A program made the translations under genes and the position numbers. Positions 33,774 to 43,476 of a DNA stretch of 64,000 nucleotides are shown here, one piece after another (positions within the stretch are counted from its first letter, which is position 1; each line of letters starts with the position of its first letter). The stretch is from the NCBI RefSeq assembly GCF_030816195.1, contig NZ_JAUSXS010000001.1:5975501-6039500 (forward strand). Reading direction: 5' to 3'. The notes below the pieces were generated by a model. The model had not been told where the DNA came from, did not search any database, and saw only the letters and a program-made list of their open reading frames with translations. The DNA comes from Pseudomonas sp. W4I3 (GTDB lineage: Bacteria > Pseudomonadota > Gammaproteobacteria > Pseudomonadales > Pseudomonadaceae).

Positions 33774-35168
33774 CTAGGCTGGGCGCGCTGTCGGCACTGG
33801 GTTGACCAGTTGCTCGAGCGTCGCGCGATCCAATAATTCGGTGTCCAATTTGATGTAGATCGCAGCTTCTTCCGCGACCACTACTGCGTCCGTTACTCCA
33901 GCGACGGCCTTGAGGCGCTCGACCAGGCCAGCCTCGCGCATCGCTTCAGGCGATAACGGCAGGCGCAGGCTCGTCACATACGGAGGTTCGCGCATGGTAA
34001 CAGCAAAGACCAGCCAAAGTGCAGCCAGCCCGGCGCATCCGAGGAACACAACCGACAAACCGCCATGCTGGAACATCCAGCCGCCCATGATCCCACCCAG
34101 CGCCGAACCGAGGAACTGGCTGGTGGAATAAACGCCCATCGCCGTGCCCTTGCCGCCCGCTGGTGAAACCTTGCTGATCAGCGAAGGCAATGACGCCTCC
34201 AGCAGGTTGAACGCGGTGAAGAACACCACCGTACCGATCACCAGCGCCCGCAGGCTGTCGCCGAACTCCCAGAAGAATAGTTCAGTGAGCATCAATGTCG
34301 TGACGGCGCCGAGTAAAACTCGTTTCATTTTGCGTTTCTTCTCGCCGTAGATGATGAACGGGATCATGGCGAAGAACGAAATCAGCAGCGCGGTGAGATA
34401 GACCCACCAGTGCTGCTCCTTGGGTAAACCGGCTTTTTCCACCAGGGCCAGGGGCAAGGCGACGAAGCTGCACATCAGCATTGCGTGCAACACGAAGATA
34501 CCTAAATCCAGGCGCAGCAGGTCCGGGTGCTTGAGCGTCGGCAACAGCGCCTGGCGCGCGACGCCGGATTCACGGTGCTGCAGCGTGCCGGTAGAGCGCG
34601 GCACCATAAAGGCCACGATCACGATGCCGAACAACGCCATGCCGCCGGTGGCAAGGAACAAACCGTGCAGGCCGAAGGCGCGCGTCAGCAGCGGGCCGAC
34701 CACCATGGCCACGGCAAACGACAGACCGATGGTCATGCCGATCATGGCCATGGCCTTGGTGCGGTGTTGTTCGCGGGTGAGGTCCGACAGCAGCGCCATC
34801 ACCGCAGCGGAAATCGCCCCGGCGCCTTGCAGGATGCGTCCGGCGATGACGCCCCAGATCGAATCGGACTGCGCCGCCAGCACACTGCCGAGGGCGAACA
34901 CGATCAGCCCCAGGTAGATCACCGGACGACGGCCAATGCGGTCGGAAATGATGCCAAACGGAATCTGGAAGATCGCCTGGGTCAGGCCATAGGCGCCAAT
35001 CGCCAGGCCGATCAATGCGGGGGTTGCGCCTGCGAGATCCATTCCATAGGTCGCCAGCACCGGCAACACCATAAACATGCCCAGCATACGGAAGGCGAAC
35101 ACCAGGGCCAGACCGCTTGCCGCTCGGGTCTCGCCGCTACTCATGCGTTCGCTGTGGGGATCGTGCAT
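33774..35168 (-). CDS. MFS transporter with C-terminal soluble domain
   Basis: A 464-residue member of the major facilitator superfamily with twelve predicted helices. The loop motif GIISDRIGRRPVIY between helices 2 and 3 is typical of drug:proton antiporters. After the last helix (about 385) there is an extra soluble tail of about 70 residues (LKAVAGVTDAVVVAEEAAIYIKLD) that looks like a small alpha/beta domain. GAGG precedes the ATG. It is orthologous by position to PA4233. The substrate is unknown. It is divergent from uvrA and co-transcribed with ssb. Confidence 0.82.
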   Translation of the reverse strand: MHDPHSERMSSGETRAASGLALVFAFRMLGMFMVLPVLATYGMDLAGATPALIGLAIGAYGLTQAIFQIPFGIISDRIGRRPVIYLGLIVFALGSVLAAQSDSIWGVIAGRILQGAGAISAAVMALLSDLTREQHRTKAMAMIGMTIGLSFAVAMVVGPLLTRAFGLHGLFLATGGMALFGIVIVAFMVPRSTGTLQHRESGVARQALLPTLKHPDLLRLDLGIFVLHAMLMCSFVALPLALVEKAGLPKEQHWWVYLTALLISFFAMIPFIIYGEKKRKMKRVLLGAVTTLMLTELFFWEFGDSLRALVIGTVVFFTAFNLLEASLPSLISKVSPAGGKGTAMGVYSTSQFLGSALGGIMGGWMFQHGGLSVVFLGCAGLAALWLVFAVTMREPPYVTSLRLPLSPEAMREAGLVERLKAVAGVTDAVVVAEEAAIYIKLDTELLDRATLEQLVNPVPTARPA

Positions 35169-35280
35169 GGAAAAACCTCGTGTGAACCGGCGGCGATTCT
35201 ACCAGTCCCATCGATTGAGAGGGTATATGCGGCGCTTTGCCGCGCAGCTTTCATGTAAGGCTGCAAGCGGCCTTTTGACA

Positions 35281-35296
35281 GTGTATATTCATCCAG
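35281..35296. promoter_or_regulatory. LexA-like box before uvrA
   Basis: GTGTATATTCATCCAG is close to the E. coli uvrA SOS box as I remember it (CTGTATATTCATTCAG), with two differences. It lies directly after a TTGACA element (35275-35280) and 51 bp before the uvrA start, where a repressor could block the promoter. The first base deviates from the usual CTG, so binding may be weak. Confidence 0.45.
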
Positions 35297-35346
35297 TCTT
35301 TAGCCGTATACTCCGGCATTATTTACGCCCGCCGTGCGAGGCCATC

Positions 35347-38181
35347 TTGGACAAGATCCTGATTCGTGGGGCTAGAACCCACAACCTGAAGAATATCGAC
35401 CTGACCCTGCCCCGGGACAAACTGATCGTCATCACCGGCCTGTCCGGCTCGGGCAAATCGTCACTGGCGTTCGACACGCTGTACGCCGAAGGCCAGCGGC
35501 GCTATGTGGAATCGCTGTCGGCCTATGCCCGGCAATTCCTCTCAATGATGGAAAAGCCCGACGTCGACACCATTGAAGGTTTGTCGCCGGCCATTTCCAT
35601 CGAGCAGAAGTCGACGTCCCACAACCCGCGTTCCACCGTGGGCACCATTACCGAAATCTACGACTACCTGCGTCTGCTGTATGCACGGGTGGGTATCCCC
35701 CGCTGCCCGGACCACGATATTCCGCTGGAAGCCCAGACCGTCAGCCAGATGGTCGACCTGGTACTGGCCCAGCCGGAAGGTGCCAAGCTGATGCTGCTGG
35801 CGCCTGTCATCCGCGAGCGCAAGGGTGAGCACCTGTCGGTCTTCGAAGAGCTGCGGGCGCAAGGTTTCGTGCGCGCGCGCATCAACGGCAAGCTTTATGA
35901 ACTGGATGAAGCGCCGAAGCTCGACAAACAGAAGAAGCATTCCATCGATGTGGTGGTTGACCGCTTCAAGGTGCGGGCCGACCTGCAGCAACGCTTGGCG
36001 GAATCCTTCGAGACCGCGCTGAAGCTGGCGGACGGTATCGCCCTGGTAGCGCCGATGGACGATGAGCCAGGCGAAGAGATCATCTTCTCCGCGCGCTTTG
36101 CCTGCCCTATATGCGGCCACGCCATCAGCGAGCTGGAACCCAAGCTGTTTTCGTTCAACAACCCGGCCGGCGCCTGCCCGACCTGCGATGGCCTGGGCGT
36201 TAAACAGTTCTTTGACATAAAGCGCCTGGTCAACGGCGACCTGACCTTGGCCGAGGGTGCGATACGCGGCTGGGACAGGCGCAACGTCTACTACTTCCAG
36301 ATGCTGGGCTCGTTGGCGTCACACTATAAGTTCAGCCTGGAGGTGCCGTTCAATCAACTGCCGGCAGACCAGCAGAAGGTCATCCTCAACGGCAGTGGTT
36401 CGCAGAACGTTGACTTCAAATATTTGAACGACCGGGGCGATATTGTTAAACGCTCCCACCCGTTCGAAGGCATCGTGCCGAACCTTGAGCGTCGTTATCG
36501 CGAGACCGAGTCGGCGAGCGTACGCGAAGAACTGGCGAAATTCCTCAGCACCCAGCCTTGCCCGGATTGCCGCGGCACTCGCCTGCGCCGTGAAGCGCGG
36601 CATGTATGGGTTGGCGAGAAGACGTTGCCGGCGGTAACCAACCTGCCAATCGGCGATGCCTGTGAGTACTTTGGCGTGCTCAAGCTGACCGGCCGGCGTG
36701 GGGAGATTGCCGACAAGATCCTCAAGGAAATTCGTGAGCGTCTGCAGTTCCTGGTCAACGTGGGCCTGGACTACCTGTCGCTGGATCGCAGTGCCGACAC
36801 CTTGTCGGGTGGCGAGGCCCAGCGGATTCGCCTGGCCAGCCAGATCGGCGCGGGTCTGGTGGGCGTGTTGTACATCCTTGATGAACCGTCGATCGGCTTG
36901 CACCAACGTGACAACGATCGCCTGCTGGGTACGTTGAAACACCTGCGGGATATCGGCAACACGGTGATTGTGGTCGAGCACGACGAGGACGCTATTCGGC
37001 TGGCGGATTACGTCGTCGATATCGGCCCCGGGGCCGGGGTACACGGTGGGCATATTGTCGCCGAAGGTACGCCTGCCGAAGTGATGGCTCACCCGGACTC
37101 CCTGACCGGTAAATACCTGTCCGGCCGCGTAAAGATCGAAGTGCCGGCCAAACGTACTCCGCGCAACAAGAAGATGGCTTTGCACCTCAAGGGTGCCCGT
37201 GGCAACAACTTGCGCAATGTGGACCTGGAGATTCCTCTTGGCCTGCTGACCTGTGTGACCGGCGTTTCCGGCTCGGGCAAGTCGACGCTGATCAACAACA
37301 CGCTGTTCCCGCTGAGTGCCACCGCCCTGAACGGCGCCACCACGCTGGAAGCGGCGGCCCACGACAGCATCAAGGGCCTGGAACACCTGGACAAGGTGGT
37401 CGATATCGACCAGAGCCCGATTGGCCGCACGCCGCGGTCCAACCCGGCAACCTACACCGGGCTGTTCACGCCCATCCGTGAGCTGTTTGCGGGTGTTCCG
37501 GAATCCCGCTCACGGGGTTACGGGCCAGGGCGGTTCTCTTTCAACGTCAAGGGCGGTCGCTGCGAGGCGTGCCAGGGCGATGGTTTGATCAAGGTGGAGA
37601 TGCACTTCCTGCCGGATATCTACGTGCCGTGCGATGTGTGCAAGAGCAAACGCTACAACCGCGAAACCCTGGAAATCAAATACAAGGGTAAGAGCATCCA
37701 CGAAACCCTTGAGATGACCATCGAGGAAGCTCGGGTGTTCTTTGACGCGGTTCCGGCTTTGGCGCGCAAGCTGCAGACGCTGATGGACGTGGGTTTGTCT
37801 TACATCAAGCTGGGGCAGTCTGCGACCACGCTGTCGGGTGGTGAGGCGCAGCGGGTGAAGCTGTCGCGCGAGCTGTCCAAGCGCGATACAGGCAAAACCC
37901 TGTATATCCTTGATGAGCCGACCACAGGCCTGCATTTCGCGGACATCCAGCAACTGCTGGATGTGCTGCACCGCTTGCGCGATCACGGCAATACGGTGGT
38001 GGTGATTGAGCACAACCTCGACGTGATCAAGACCGCCGACTGGCTGGTGGACCTCGGGCCGGAAGGCGGCTCCAAGGGCGGCCAGATCATTGCGGTCGGT
38101 ACGCCGGAGCAGGTCTCGGAAATGCCGCAATCGCATACTGGTTACTATCTGAAGCCGCTGCTGGAGCGCGACCGGGCCTGA
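35347..38181 (+). CDS. uvrA: UvrABC system protein A
   Basis: A 944-residue nucleotide excision repair ATPase. It has two ABC modules: the first Walker A GLSGSGKSS (31-39) and a second near 636, each with an ABC signature (DTLSGGEAQR and TTLSGGEAQR). Zinc-binding Cys sets lie in CPICGH and CPTC, and in CEAC and CDVC. UvrA scans DNA for bulky lesions and loads UvrB. I chose the TTG at 35347 because the protein then starts MDKILIRGARTHNLKNI as in other pseudomonads; GAGG lies just upstream. The longer upstream frame covers the promoter region and is not coding. Confidence 0.95.
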   Translation: MDKILIRGARTHNLKNIDLTLPRDKLIVITGLSGSGKSSLAFDTLYAEGQRRYVESLSAYARQFLSMMEKPDVDTIEGLSPAISIEQKSTSHNPRSTVGTITEIYDYLRLLYARVGIPRCPDHDIPLEAQTVSQMVDLVLAQPEGAKLMLLAPVIRERKGEHLSVFEELRAQGFVRARINGKLYELDEAPKLDKQKKHSIDVVVDRFKVRADLQQRLAESFETALKLADGIALVAPMDDEPGEEIIFSARFACPICGHAISELEPKLFSFNNPAGACPTCDGLGVKQFFDIKRLVNGDLTLAEGAIRGWDRRNVYYFQMLGSLASHYKFSLEVPFNQLPADQQKVILNGSGSQNVDFKYLNDRGDIVKRSHPFEGIVPNLERRYRETESASVREELAKFLSTQPCPDCRGTRLRREARHVWVGEKTLPAVTNLPIGDACEYFGVLKLTGRRGEIADKILKEIRERLQFLVNVGLDYLSLDRSADTLSGGEAQRIRLASQIGAGLVGVLYILDEPSIGLHQRDNDRLLGTLKHLRDIGNTVIVVEHDEDAIRLADYVVDIGPGAGVHGGHIVAEGTPAEVMAHPDSLTGKYLSGRVKIEVPAKRTPRNKKMALHLKGARGNNLRNVDLEIPLGLLTCVTGVSGSGKSTLINNTLFPLSATALNGATTLEAAAHDSIKGLEHLDKVVDIDQSPIGRTPRSNPATYTGLFTPIRELFAGVPESRSRGYGPGRFSFNVKGGRCEACQGDGLIKVEMHFLPDIYVPCDVCKSKRYNRETLEIKYKGKSIHETLEMTIEEARVFFDAVPALARKLQTLMDVGLSYIKLGQSATTLSGGEAQRVKLSRELSKRDTGKTLYILDEPTTGLHFADIQQLLDVLHRLRDHGNTVVVIEHNLDVIKTADWLVDLGPEGGSKGGQIIAVGTPEQVSEMPQSHTGYYLKPLLERDRA

Positions 38182-38195
38182 TTTATCGGGCCCAA

Positions 38196-38237
38196 CAAAA
38201 AGCCCCCGTCACCTCATCGGTGGCAGGGGCTTTTTTG
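38196..38237. terminator. Bidirectional terminator between uvrA and bfrA
   Basis: AAAAAGCCCC and GGGGCTTTTTT form the outer stem (38197-38206 with 38226-38236), and inner CACC/GGTG pairs extend it. T runs on both strands suit the convergent uvrA and bfrA genes. Confidence 0.88.
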
Positions 38238-38246
38238 TTGCCGGAA

Positions 38247-38711
38247 TCAGAACTGCGATTGCAGGTAATTTTCCAGGCCAATCAGCTTGATCAGGCCCAA
38301 CTGCTTTTCCAGCCAGTAGGTGTGATCTTCTTCGGTGTCATTCAACTGTACCCGCAGGATCTCACGAGTGACATAGTCGTTGTGCTGCTCGCAGAGCTCG
38401 ATGCCCTTGCAGAGCGCGGCCCGAACCTTGTATTCGAGGCGAAGGTCAGCAGCGAGCATTTCCGGCACCGTGGTACCCACGTCCAGGTCATCGGGGCGCA
38501 TGCGCGGCGTGCCTTCGAGCATGAGGATACGGCGCATCAGCGCATCAGCGTGCTGTGCCTCTTCCTCCATCTCGTGGTTGATACGTTCGTAGAGCTCGGT
38601 AAAGCCCCAGTCTTCGTACATGCGCGAATGGATGAAATATTGGTCACGAGCTGCCAGTTCGCCCGTCAGCAACGTGTTGAGGTAATCGATTACGTCGGGG
38701 TGACCTTGCAT
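38247..38711 (-). CDS. bfrA: Bacterioferritin (BfrA type)
   Basis: A 154-residue ferritin-like four-helix protein. The di-iron site residues are visible in GELAARDQYFIHSRMYEDWG, EMEEEAQHADALMRRI and NDTEEDHTYWLE. No Met equivalent to the haem ligand of classical Bfr is obvious at the usual place, as in P. aeruginosa BfrA/FtnA, where 24 subunits store iron. The start MQGHPDVIDYLNTLL at 38711 fits the family; the upstream extension does not. It sits beside katA as in P. aeruginosa, where it is known to help supply iron for the KatA haem. Confidence 0.88.
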   Translation of the reverse strand: MQGHPDVIDYLNTLLTGELAARDQYFIHSRMYEDWGFTELYERINHEMEEEAQHADALMRRILMLEGTPRMRPDDLDVGTTVPEMLAADLRLEYKVRAALCKGIELCEQHNDYVTREILRVQLNDTEEDHTYWLEKQLGLIKLIGLENYLQSQF

Positions 38712-38824
38712 CGCCCTACATCTCCCTGCTTGAAAGTCTGTAGTTTGAACCATCATGACTTCAAGGTCACGGGATCAACGGCAGAAAAACGTAGATTTCC
38801 GGAGAAAAGTAGCTGAAATAACGC

Positions 38825-38849
38825 AAAAACCGCCCAAATGAGGGCGGTT
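38825..38849 (-). terminator. katA terminator
   Basis: AACCGCCC (38828-38835) and GGGCGGTT (38842-38849) form an 8-bp stem with a 6-nt loop, followed by a T run on the minus strand. It ends the katA transcript about 18 bp after the stop. Confidence 0.85.
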
Positions 38850-38866
38850 CTGCTTATCGTTTAGAG

Positions 38867-40315
38867 TCAGTTAAGCGATACACCCAGTGCCTTTGCGATT
38901 GCTTCTCCATAAGCGGGATCCGCCTTGTAGAAATGTTGCAACTGGCGCTGCACCACGTCACTGGAAACACCACCCATCGCACCAGCGATGTTGCTGGTAA
39001 GCAGCGCTTTCTGCTCGTCATTCATCAAGCGGAACAGCGCGCCGGCGTGGCTGTAGTAGTCAGTGTCTTCGCGATGATCGTAACGATCCGCTGCGCCGCT
39101 CAAGGCCAATGCAGGTTCCGCGTATTGTGGCGCCTGTTTTGGCGCATCGGCGTAGCTGTTCGGCTCGTAGTTTGGCGCTGCGCCACCGTTGCTGCCGAAC
39201 GCCATCGAACCGTCACGCTGGTAGCTGTTGACTGGGCTACGTGGGGCGTTCACCGGCAGTTGCTGGTGATTGGTGCCAACACGGTAGCGGTGAGCATCTG
39301 CGTAGGCGAAGACACGACCCTGCAGCATACGGTCTGGCGACAGACCTACACCTGGAACCATGTTGCTTGGGCCGAACGCGGCCTGTTCCACTTCAGCGAA
39401 ATAGTTCTGCGGGTTGCGGTTGAGCTCCAGTTCACCCACTTCGATCAAGGGGAACTCTTTCTGCGACCAGGTCTTGGTCACGTCAAACGGGTTCTCGTAA
39501 TGGGCGTTCGCCTGGGCCTCGGTCATGATCTGGATGCAGACGCGCCACTTCGGGAAATCACCACGCTCGATTGCACCGAACAAGTCACGCTGGGCATAGT
39601 CCGGGTCGGTACCCGCCAGGCGCGCGGCTTCGGCCGGAGCGAGGTTCTTGATGCCCTGCTTGGTCTTGTAGTGCCACTTCACCCAATGACGCTCGCCGTT
39701 GGCGCTGATCAGGCTGTAGGTGTGACTGCCGAAGCCGTGCATGTGGCGGTAGCCATCCGGAATGCCGCGATCCGAAAACAGGATGGTGACCTGGTGCAGC
39801 GCCTCTGGGGAGTGCGACCAGAAATCCCACATCATCTGCGCGCTTTTCAGATTACTTTGCGGCAGGCGTTTTTGGGTATGGATGAAATCCGGAAATTTCA
39901 GCGGGTCACGGATGAAGAACACAGGCGTGTTGTTGCCGACGATGTCCCAGTTGCCTTCTTCTGTGTAGAACTTAAGGGCGAAACCGCGTGGGTCGCGTTC
40001 AGTGTCAGCCGAACCGCGCTCGCCACCTACGGTGGAGAACCGCAGGAAGGTCGGCGTTTGCTTTCCCACTGCGTCGAACAGCTTGGCGCTGGTGTATTGA
40101 GTGATGTCTTGGGTAACGGTGAACGTACCGTAGGCGCCCGAACCTTTGGCGTGTACGCGGCGCTCCGGAATATTCTCACGGTTGAAGTGAGCAAGCTTCT
40201 CGATCAGGTGAAAGTCATCGAGCAGCAGCGGACCACGAGGGCCGGCGGAACGGGAATTCTGATTATCCGCAACGGGAGCGCCGCTGGCGGTGGTAAGGAT
40301 TTTATTCTGACTCAT
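38867..40315 (-). CDS. katA: Catalase (monofunctional, haem)
   Basis: A 482-residue small-subunit catalase. The distal His is in RVHAKGSGAYG, the distal Asn in VGNNTPVFF, and the proximal haem Tyr in FAYADAHRYR. It turns hydrogen peroxide into water and oxygen. There is no signal peptide. The ATG at 40315 has GAGGAAG seven bases upstream; the TTG six bases earlier is less likely. It lies between the ribosomal alpha operon (rplQ) and bfrA, the order found for katA of P. aeruginosa. The 230-bp region before it should hold its own peroxide-responsive promoter, but I could not fix an OxyR site. Confidence 0.92.
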   Translation of the reverse strand: MSQNKILTTASGAPVADNQNSRSAGPRGPLLLDDFHLIEKLAHFNRENIPERRVHAKGSGAYGTFTVTQDITQYTSAKLFDAVGKQTPTFLRFSTVGGERGSADTERDPRGFALKFYTEEGNWDIVGNNTPVFFIRDPLKFPDFIHTQKRLPQSNLKSAQMMWDFWSHSPEALHQVTILFSDRGIPDGYRHMHGFGSHTYSLISANGERHWVKWHYKTKQGIKNLAPAEAARLAGTDPDYAQRDLFGAIERGDFPKWRVCIQIMTEAQANAHYENPFDVTKTWSQKEFPLIEVGELELNRNPQNYFAEVEQAAFGPSNMVPGVGLSPDRMLQGRVFAYADAHRYRVGTNHQQLPVNAPRSPVNSYQRDGSMAFGSNGGAAPNYEPNSYADAPKQAPQYAEPALALSGAADRYDHREDTDYYSHAGALFRLMNDEQKALLTSNIAGAMGGVSSDVVQRQLQHFYKADPAYGEAIAKALGVSLN

Positions 40316-40504
40316 GCGCAATCTTCCTCAGGTCGGACTTGGAACTGCCGGCTAATCGGCTTGGGAGGAGTATTGACTAACAACATGACACTCACAAATT
40401 CATTAAATCGTGAGCCTCAATAGAAAATTACTACCAAGCCAACCTCTATAGTGCCTACCGCTTCGTCGGAAGACTTGTACAGATCGCGCTTTTCTTACGG
40501 GCAC

Positions 40505-40529
40505 AAAAAACCGGGCACTAGGCCCGGTT
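40505..40529 (-). terminator. Alpha operon terminator after rplQ
   Basis: AACCGGGC (40509-40516) and GCCCGGTT (40522-40529) form a stem with a 5-nt loop. On the minus strand it is followed by TTTTTTG. It ends the alpha operon about 20 bp after the rplQ stop. Confidence 0.9.
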
Positions 40530-40549
40530 CTTCGTTACAGACTGACGTC

Positions 40550-40936
40550 TTACTCGGCGCTTACAGCTTCGCCGGCAGTAGCACGATCAACCAACTCGAC
40601 GTACGCCATAGGGGCGTTGTCGCCAGCGCGGAAGCCGCACTTGAGGATGCGCAGGTAGCCACCCTCACGGGTAGCATAACGCTTGCCCAGGTCGTTGAAG
40701 AGCTTACCAACGATAGCTTTCGAACGAGTACGGTCGAAAGCCAGACGGCGGTTAGCCAGGCTGTCTGTCTTGGCCAAAGTGATCAGCGGCTCAGCAACGC
40801 GACGCAGTTCTTTAGCTTTCGGCAGTGTAGTTTTGATCAGCTCGTGCTCGAACAGCGACACCGCCATGTTTTGGAACATGGCCTTGCGGTGCGAGCTGGT
40901 ACGGCTCAGGTGACGACCACTTTTACGATGACGCAT
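40550..40936 (-). CDS. rplQ: 50S ribosomal protein L17
   Basis: A 128-residue L17 that starts [20 protein letters not shown], the invariant basic N-terminus of the family. It binds 23S rRNA near the polypeptide exit. It is the last gene of the alpha operon, 41 bases after rpoA, and is followed by a strong terminator. Length and order are normal. Confidence 0.97.
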
Positions 40937-40977
40937 GGTTCATTCCTTACCAAACTCACGTTCGGTGATTACGACGA

Positions 40978-41979
40978 TCAGGCAGTCGCCTTGTCGTCCT
41001 TCTTAAGACTTGCAGGCGGCCAGTTGTCGAGGCGCATGCCGAGGGACAGACCGCGGGAGGCCAGAACGTCCTTGATTTCAGTCAAGGATTTCTTGCCCAG
41101 GTTCGGAGTCTTCAACAGTTCTACTTCGGTACGCTGAATCAGGTCGCCGATGTAGTAAATGTTTTCCGCCTTAAGGCAGTTAGCCGAACGTACAGTCAGT
41201 TCCAGATCGTCAACCGGGCGAAGCAGGATCGGATCGATCTCGTCTTCTTGCTCGATTACCACTGGTTCGCTGTCACCCTTGAGGTCGACGAACGCAGCCA
41301 ACTGCTGTTGCAGAATGGTTGCAGCGCGGCGAATAGCCTCTTCAGGATCCAGGGTACCGTTGGTTTCCAGATCAATAACCAGCTTATCCAGGTTAGTACG
41401 CTGCTCGACACGGGCGTTTTCCACCACGTATGCGATACGGCGAACCGGGCTGAACGAAGAGTCAAGCTGCAAGCGACCAATGCTGCGGCTTTCGTCTTCA
41501 TCGCTCTGACGCGAGTCGGCCGGTTCATAACCACGACCACGAGCTACGGTGAGCTTCATGTTCAGGGCGCCGTTAGACGCCAGGTTAGCGATTACGTGAT
41601 CGGGGTTAACGATCTCGACATCATGATCCAGCTGAATATCGGCAGCGGTAACCACCCCCGAACCCTTCTTCGACAAGGTCAGCGTAACTTCGTCACGGCC
41701 GTGCAGCTTGATAGCCAGACCTTTAAGGTTCAACAGGATTTCAATTACGTCTTCCTGTACACCTTCGATGGCGCTGTACTCGTGGAGCACACCGTCAATC
41801 TCGGCCTCGACTACTGCACAGCCGGGCATTGAGGACAACAGGATGCGGCGCAGCGCGTTGCCCAGGGTGTGGCCAAAACCACGCTCGAGAGGCTCGAGGG
41901 TAATTTTGGCGCGGGTTGGACTAACAACCTGCACATCAATGTGGCGGGGTGTCAGGAACTCATTTACCGAAATCTGCAT
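40978..41979 (-). CDS. rpoA: RNA polymerase alpha subunit
   Basis: A 333-residue alpha subunit. The N-terminal domain (1 to about 235) dimerises and starts polymerase assembly (LLSSMPGCAVVEAEIDGVLHE). A flexible linker follows. The C-terminal domain (about 250-333) binds UP elements and activators through RSANCLKAENI and LGKKSLTEIKDVL. It is in the alpha operon between rpsD and rplQ, as in nearly all bacteria. Nothing unusual was seen. Confidence 0.98.
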   Translation of the reverse strand: MQISVNEFLTPRHIDVQVVSPTRAKITLEPLERGFGHTLGNALRRILLSSMPGCAVVEAEIDGVLHEYSAIEGVQEDVIEILLNLKGLAIKLHGRDEVTLTLSKKGSGVVTAADIQLDHDVEIVNPDHVIANLASNGALNMKLTVARGRGYEPADSRQSDEDESRSIGRLQLDSSFSPVRRIAYVVENARVEQRTNLDKLVIDLETNGTLDPEEAIRRAATILQQQLAAFVDLKGDSEPVVIEQEDEIDPILLRPVDDLELTVRSANCLKAENIYYIGDLIQRTEVELLKTPNLGKKSLTEIKDVLASRGLSLGMRLDNWPPASLKKDDKATA

Positions 41980-42001
41980 GGATGCACCTATTTTCTAGCC
42001 C

Positions 42002-42622
42002 TTACTTGGAGTAGAGCTCGACAATCAGGCTTTCGTTGATGTCGGCGGACAGATCACTGCGAGCAGGAACGTTCTTGAAAACGCCCGACTTCTTCTCAGT
42101 GTCTACTTCTACCCATTCTACGCGGCCACGTTGGGCACACAGATCGAGAGCTTGGACAATGCGAAGTTGGTTTTTTGCCTTCTCGCGAACTGCGACCACG
42201 TCACCAGCACGAACCTGGTAAGACGGAACGTTTACGGTCTGACCGTTAACGCTGATCGACTTGTGCGATACCAGCTGACGGGATTCGGCACGAGTCGAAC
42301 CAAAGCCCATACGGTATACAACGTTGTCCAGACGGCATTCGAGCAGTTGCAGCAGGTTTTCACCGGTTGCACCTTTCTTGCCAGCAGCTTCTTTGTAGTA
42401 GCCGCTGAACTGACGCTCGAGAACGCCGTAGATACGACGGACCTTCTGCTTTTCACGCAGTTGGGTGCCGTAGTCGGACTGGCGACCGCGGCGTTGGCCG
42501 TGGATACCAGGTGCTGCTTCAATGTTGCACTTCGATTCGATCGCGCGCACGCCGCTCTTCAAGAAGAGATCGGTGCCTTCGCGACGAGCGAGTTTGCATT
42601 TTGGACCAATGTAACGAGCCAT
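42002..42622 (-). CDS. rpsD: 30S ribosomal protein S4
   Basis: A 206-residue S4 with start MARYIGPKCKLARREGTDLF and an S4-type RNA-binding domain in the middle (RLDNVVYRMGFGSTRAESRQLV). It is a primary binder of 16S rRNA and, in gammaproteobacteria, the translational repressor of the alpha operon through a pseudoknot before rpsM. The leader with its own promoter upstream of rpsM would allow this control here. Confidence 0.97.
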   Translation of the reverse strand: MARYIGPKCKLARREGTDLFLKSGVRAIESKCNIEAAPGIHGQRRGRQSDYGTQLREKQKVRRIYGVLERQFSGYYKEAAGKKGATGENLLQLLECRLDNVVYRMGFGSTRAESRQLVSHKSISVNGQTVNVPSYQVRAGDVVAVREKAKNQLRIVQALDLCAQRGRVEWVEVDTEKKSGVFKNVPARSDLSADINESLIVELYSK

Positions 42623-42640
42623 TCTTTACAATCTCCTGGA

Positions 42641-43030
42641 TTACACGCGGCGCTTCTTCGGCGGACGGCACCCGTTGTGCGGGATTGGCGTCACGTCGGT
42701 GATGCTGGCGATCTTATAGCCACAGCCGTTCAAAGCACGGACAGCAGACTCACGACCTGGACCTGGACCTTTGACGTTAACGTCGAGGTTTTTCAGGCCG
42801 TATTCCAGCGCAGCTTGACCAGCACGTTCAGCAGCTACTTGAGCAGCGAACGGGGTGGACTTGCGGGAACCGCGGAAACCCGAACCACCGGAGGTAGCCC
42901 AAGAAAGCGCGTTACCTTGACGGTCGGTGATGGTCACGATTGTGTTGTTAAAAGATGCATGGATGTGGGCGATGCCATCAACCACTGTCTTTTTAACTTT
43001 TTTACGAGGACGAGCAGCAGGTTTTGCCAT
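42641..43030 (-). CDS. rpsK: 30S ribosomal protein S11
   Basis: A 129-residue S11 (start MAKPAARPRKKVKKTV, core HIHASFNNTIVTITDRQGN, end GCRPPKKRRV). It lies on the 30S platform and helps form the mRNA path near the Shine-Dalgarno helix. It is third-last in the alpha operon before rpsD, with 18 bases between them. Confidence 0.97.
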   Translation of the reverse strand: MAKPAARPRKKVKKTVVDGIAHIHASFNNTIVTITDRQGNALSWATSGGSGFRGSRKSTPFAAQVAAERAGQAALEYGLKNLDVNVKGPGPGRESAVRALNGCGYKIASITDVTPIPHNGCRPPKKRRV

Positions 43031-43060
43031 GATAATTTTCCTGTCGATTCGCGTGGGCGA

Positions 43061-43417
43061 TTACTTGCGGATCGGCTTACGCGGACCTTTACGGGTACGC
43101 GCGTTAGTCTTGGTACGCTGACCGCGCACTGGAAGACCACGACGATGACGCAGACCACGGTAGCAACCGAGGTCCATCAAACGCTTGATTTTCATGTTGA
43201 TTTCGCGACGCAGGTCACCTTCAGTGGTGAACTTCGCCACTTCGCCACGCAACAGCTCAATCTGCTCGTCGCTCAGATCTTTGATCTTTGCGGCTGGGTT
43301 TACCCCAGTGTCTGCGCAAATTTTCTGCGCAGTAGTGCGACCAACACCATAGATGTAGGTCAGCGAGATAACAGTGTGCTTGTTATCTGGAATGTTAACG
43401 CCTGCAATACGGGCCAT
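43061..43417 (-). CDS. rpsM: 30S ribosomal protein S13
   Basis: A 118-residue S13 (start [19 protein letters not shown], basic tail [17 protein letters not shown]). It sits in the head of the 30S subunit and contacts the P-site tRNA and L5. It is the first gene of the alpha operon. A terminator-like hairpin and a sigma-70 promoter lie in the 129-bp gap before it. Confidence 0.97.
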
Positions 43418-43476
43418 TCAGTGGGACTCCAATTGACAGCTACCTACGCCCCGGAAGCCAAGAAATAGGGCGCGAG

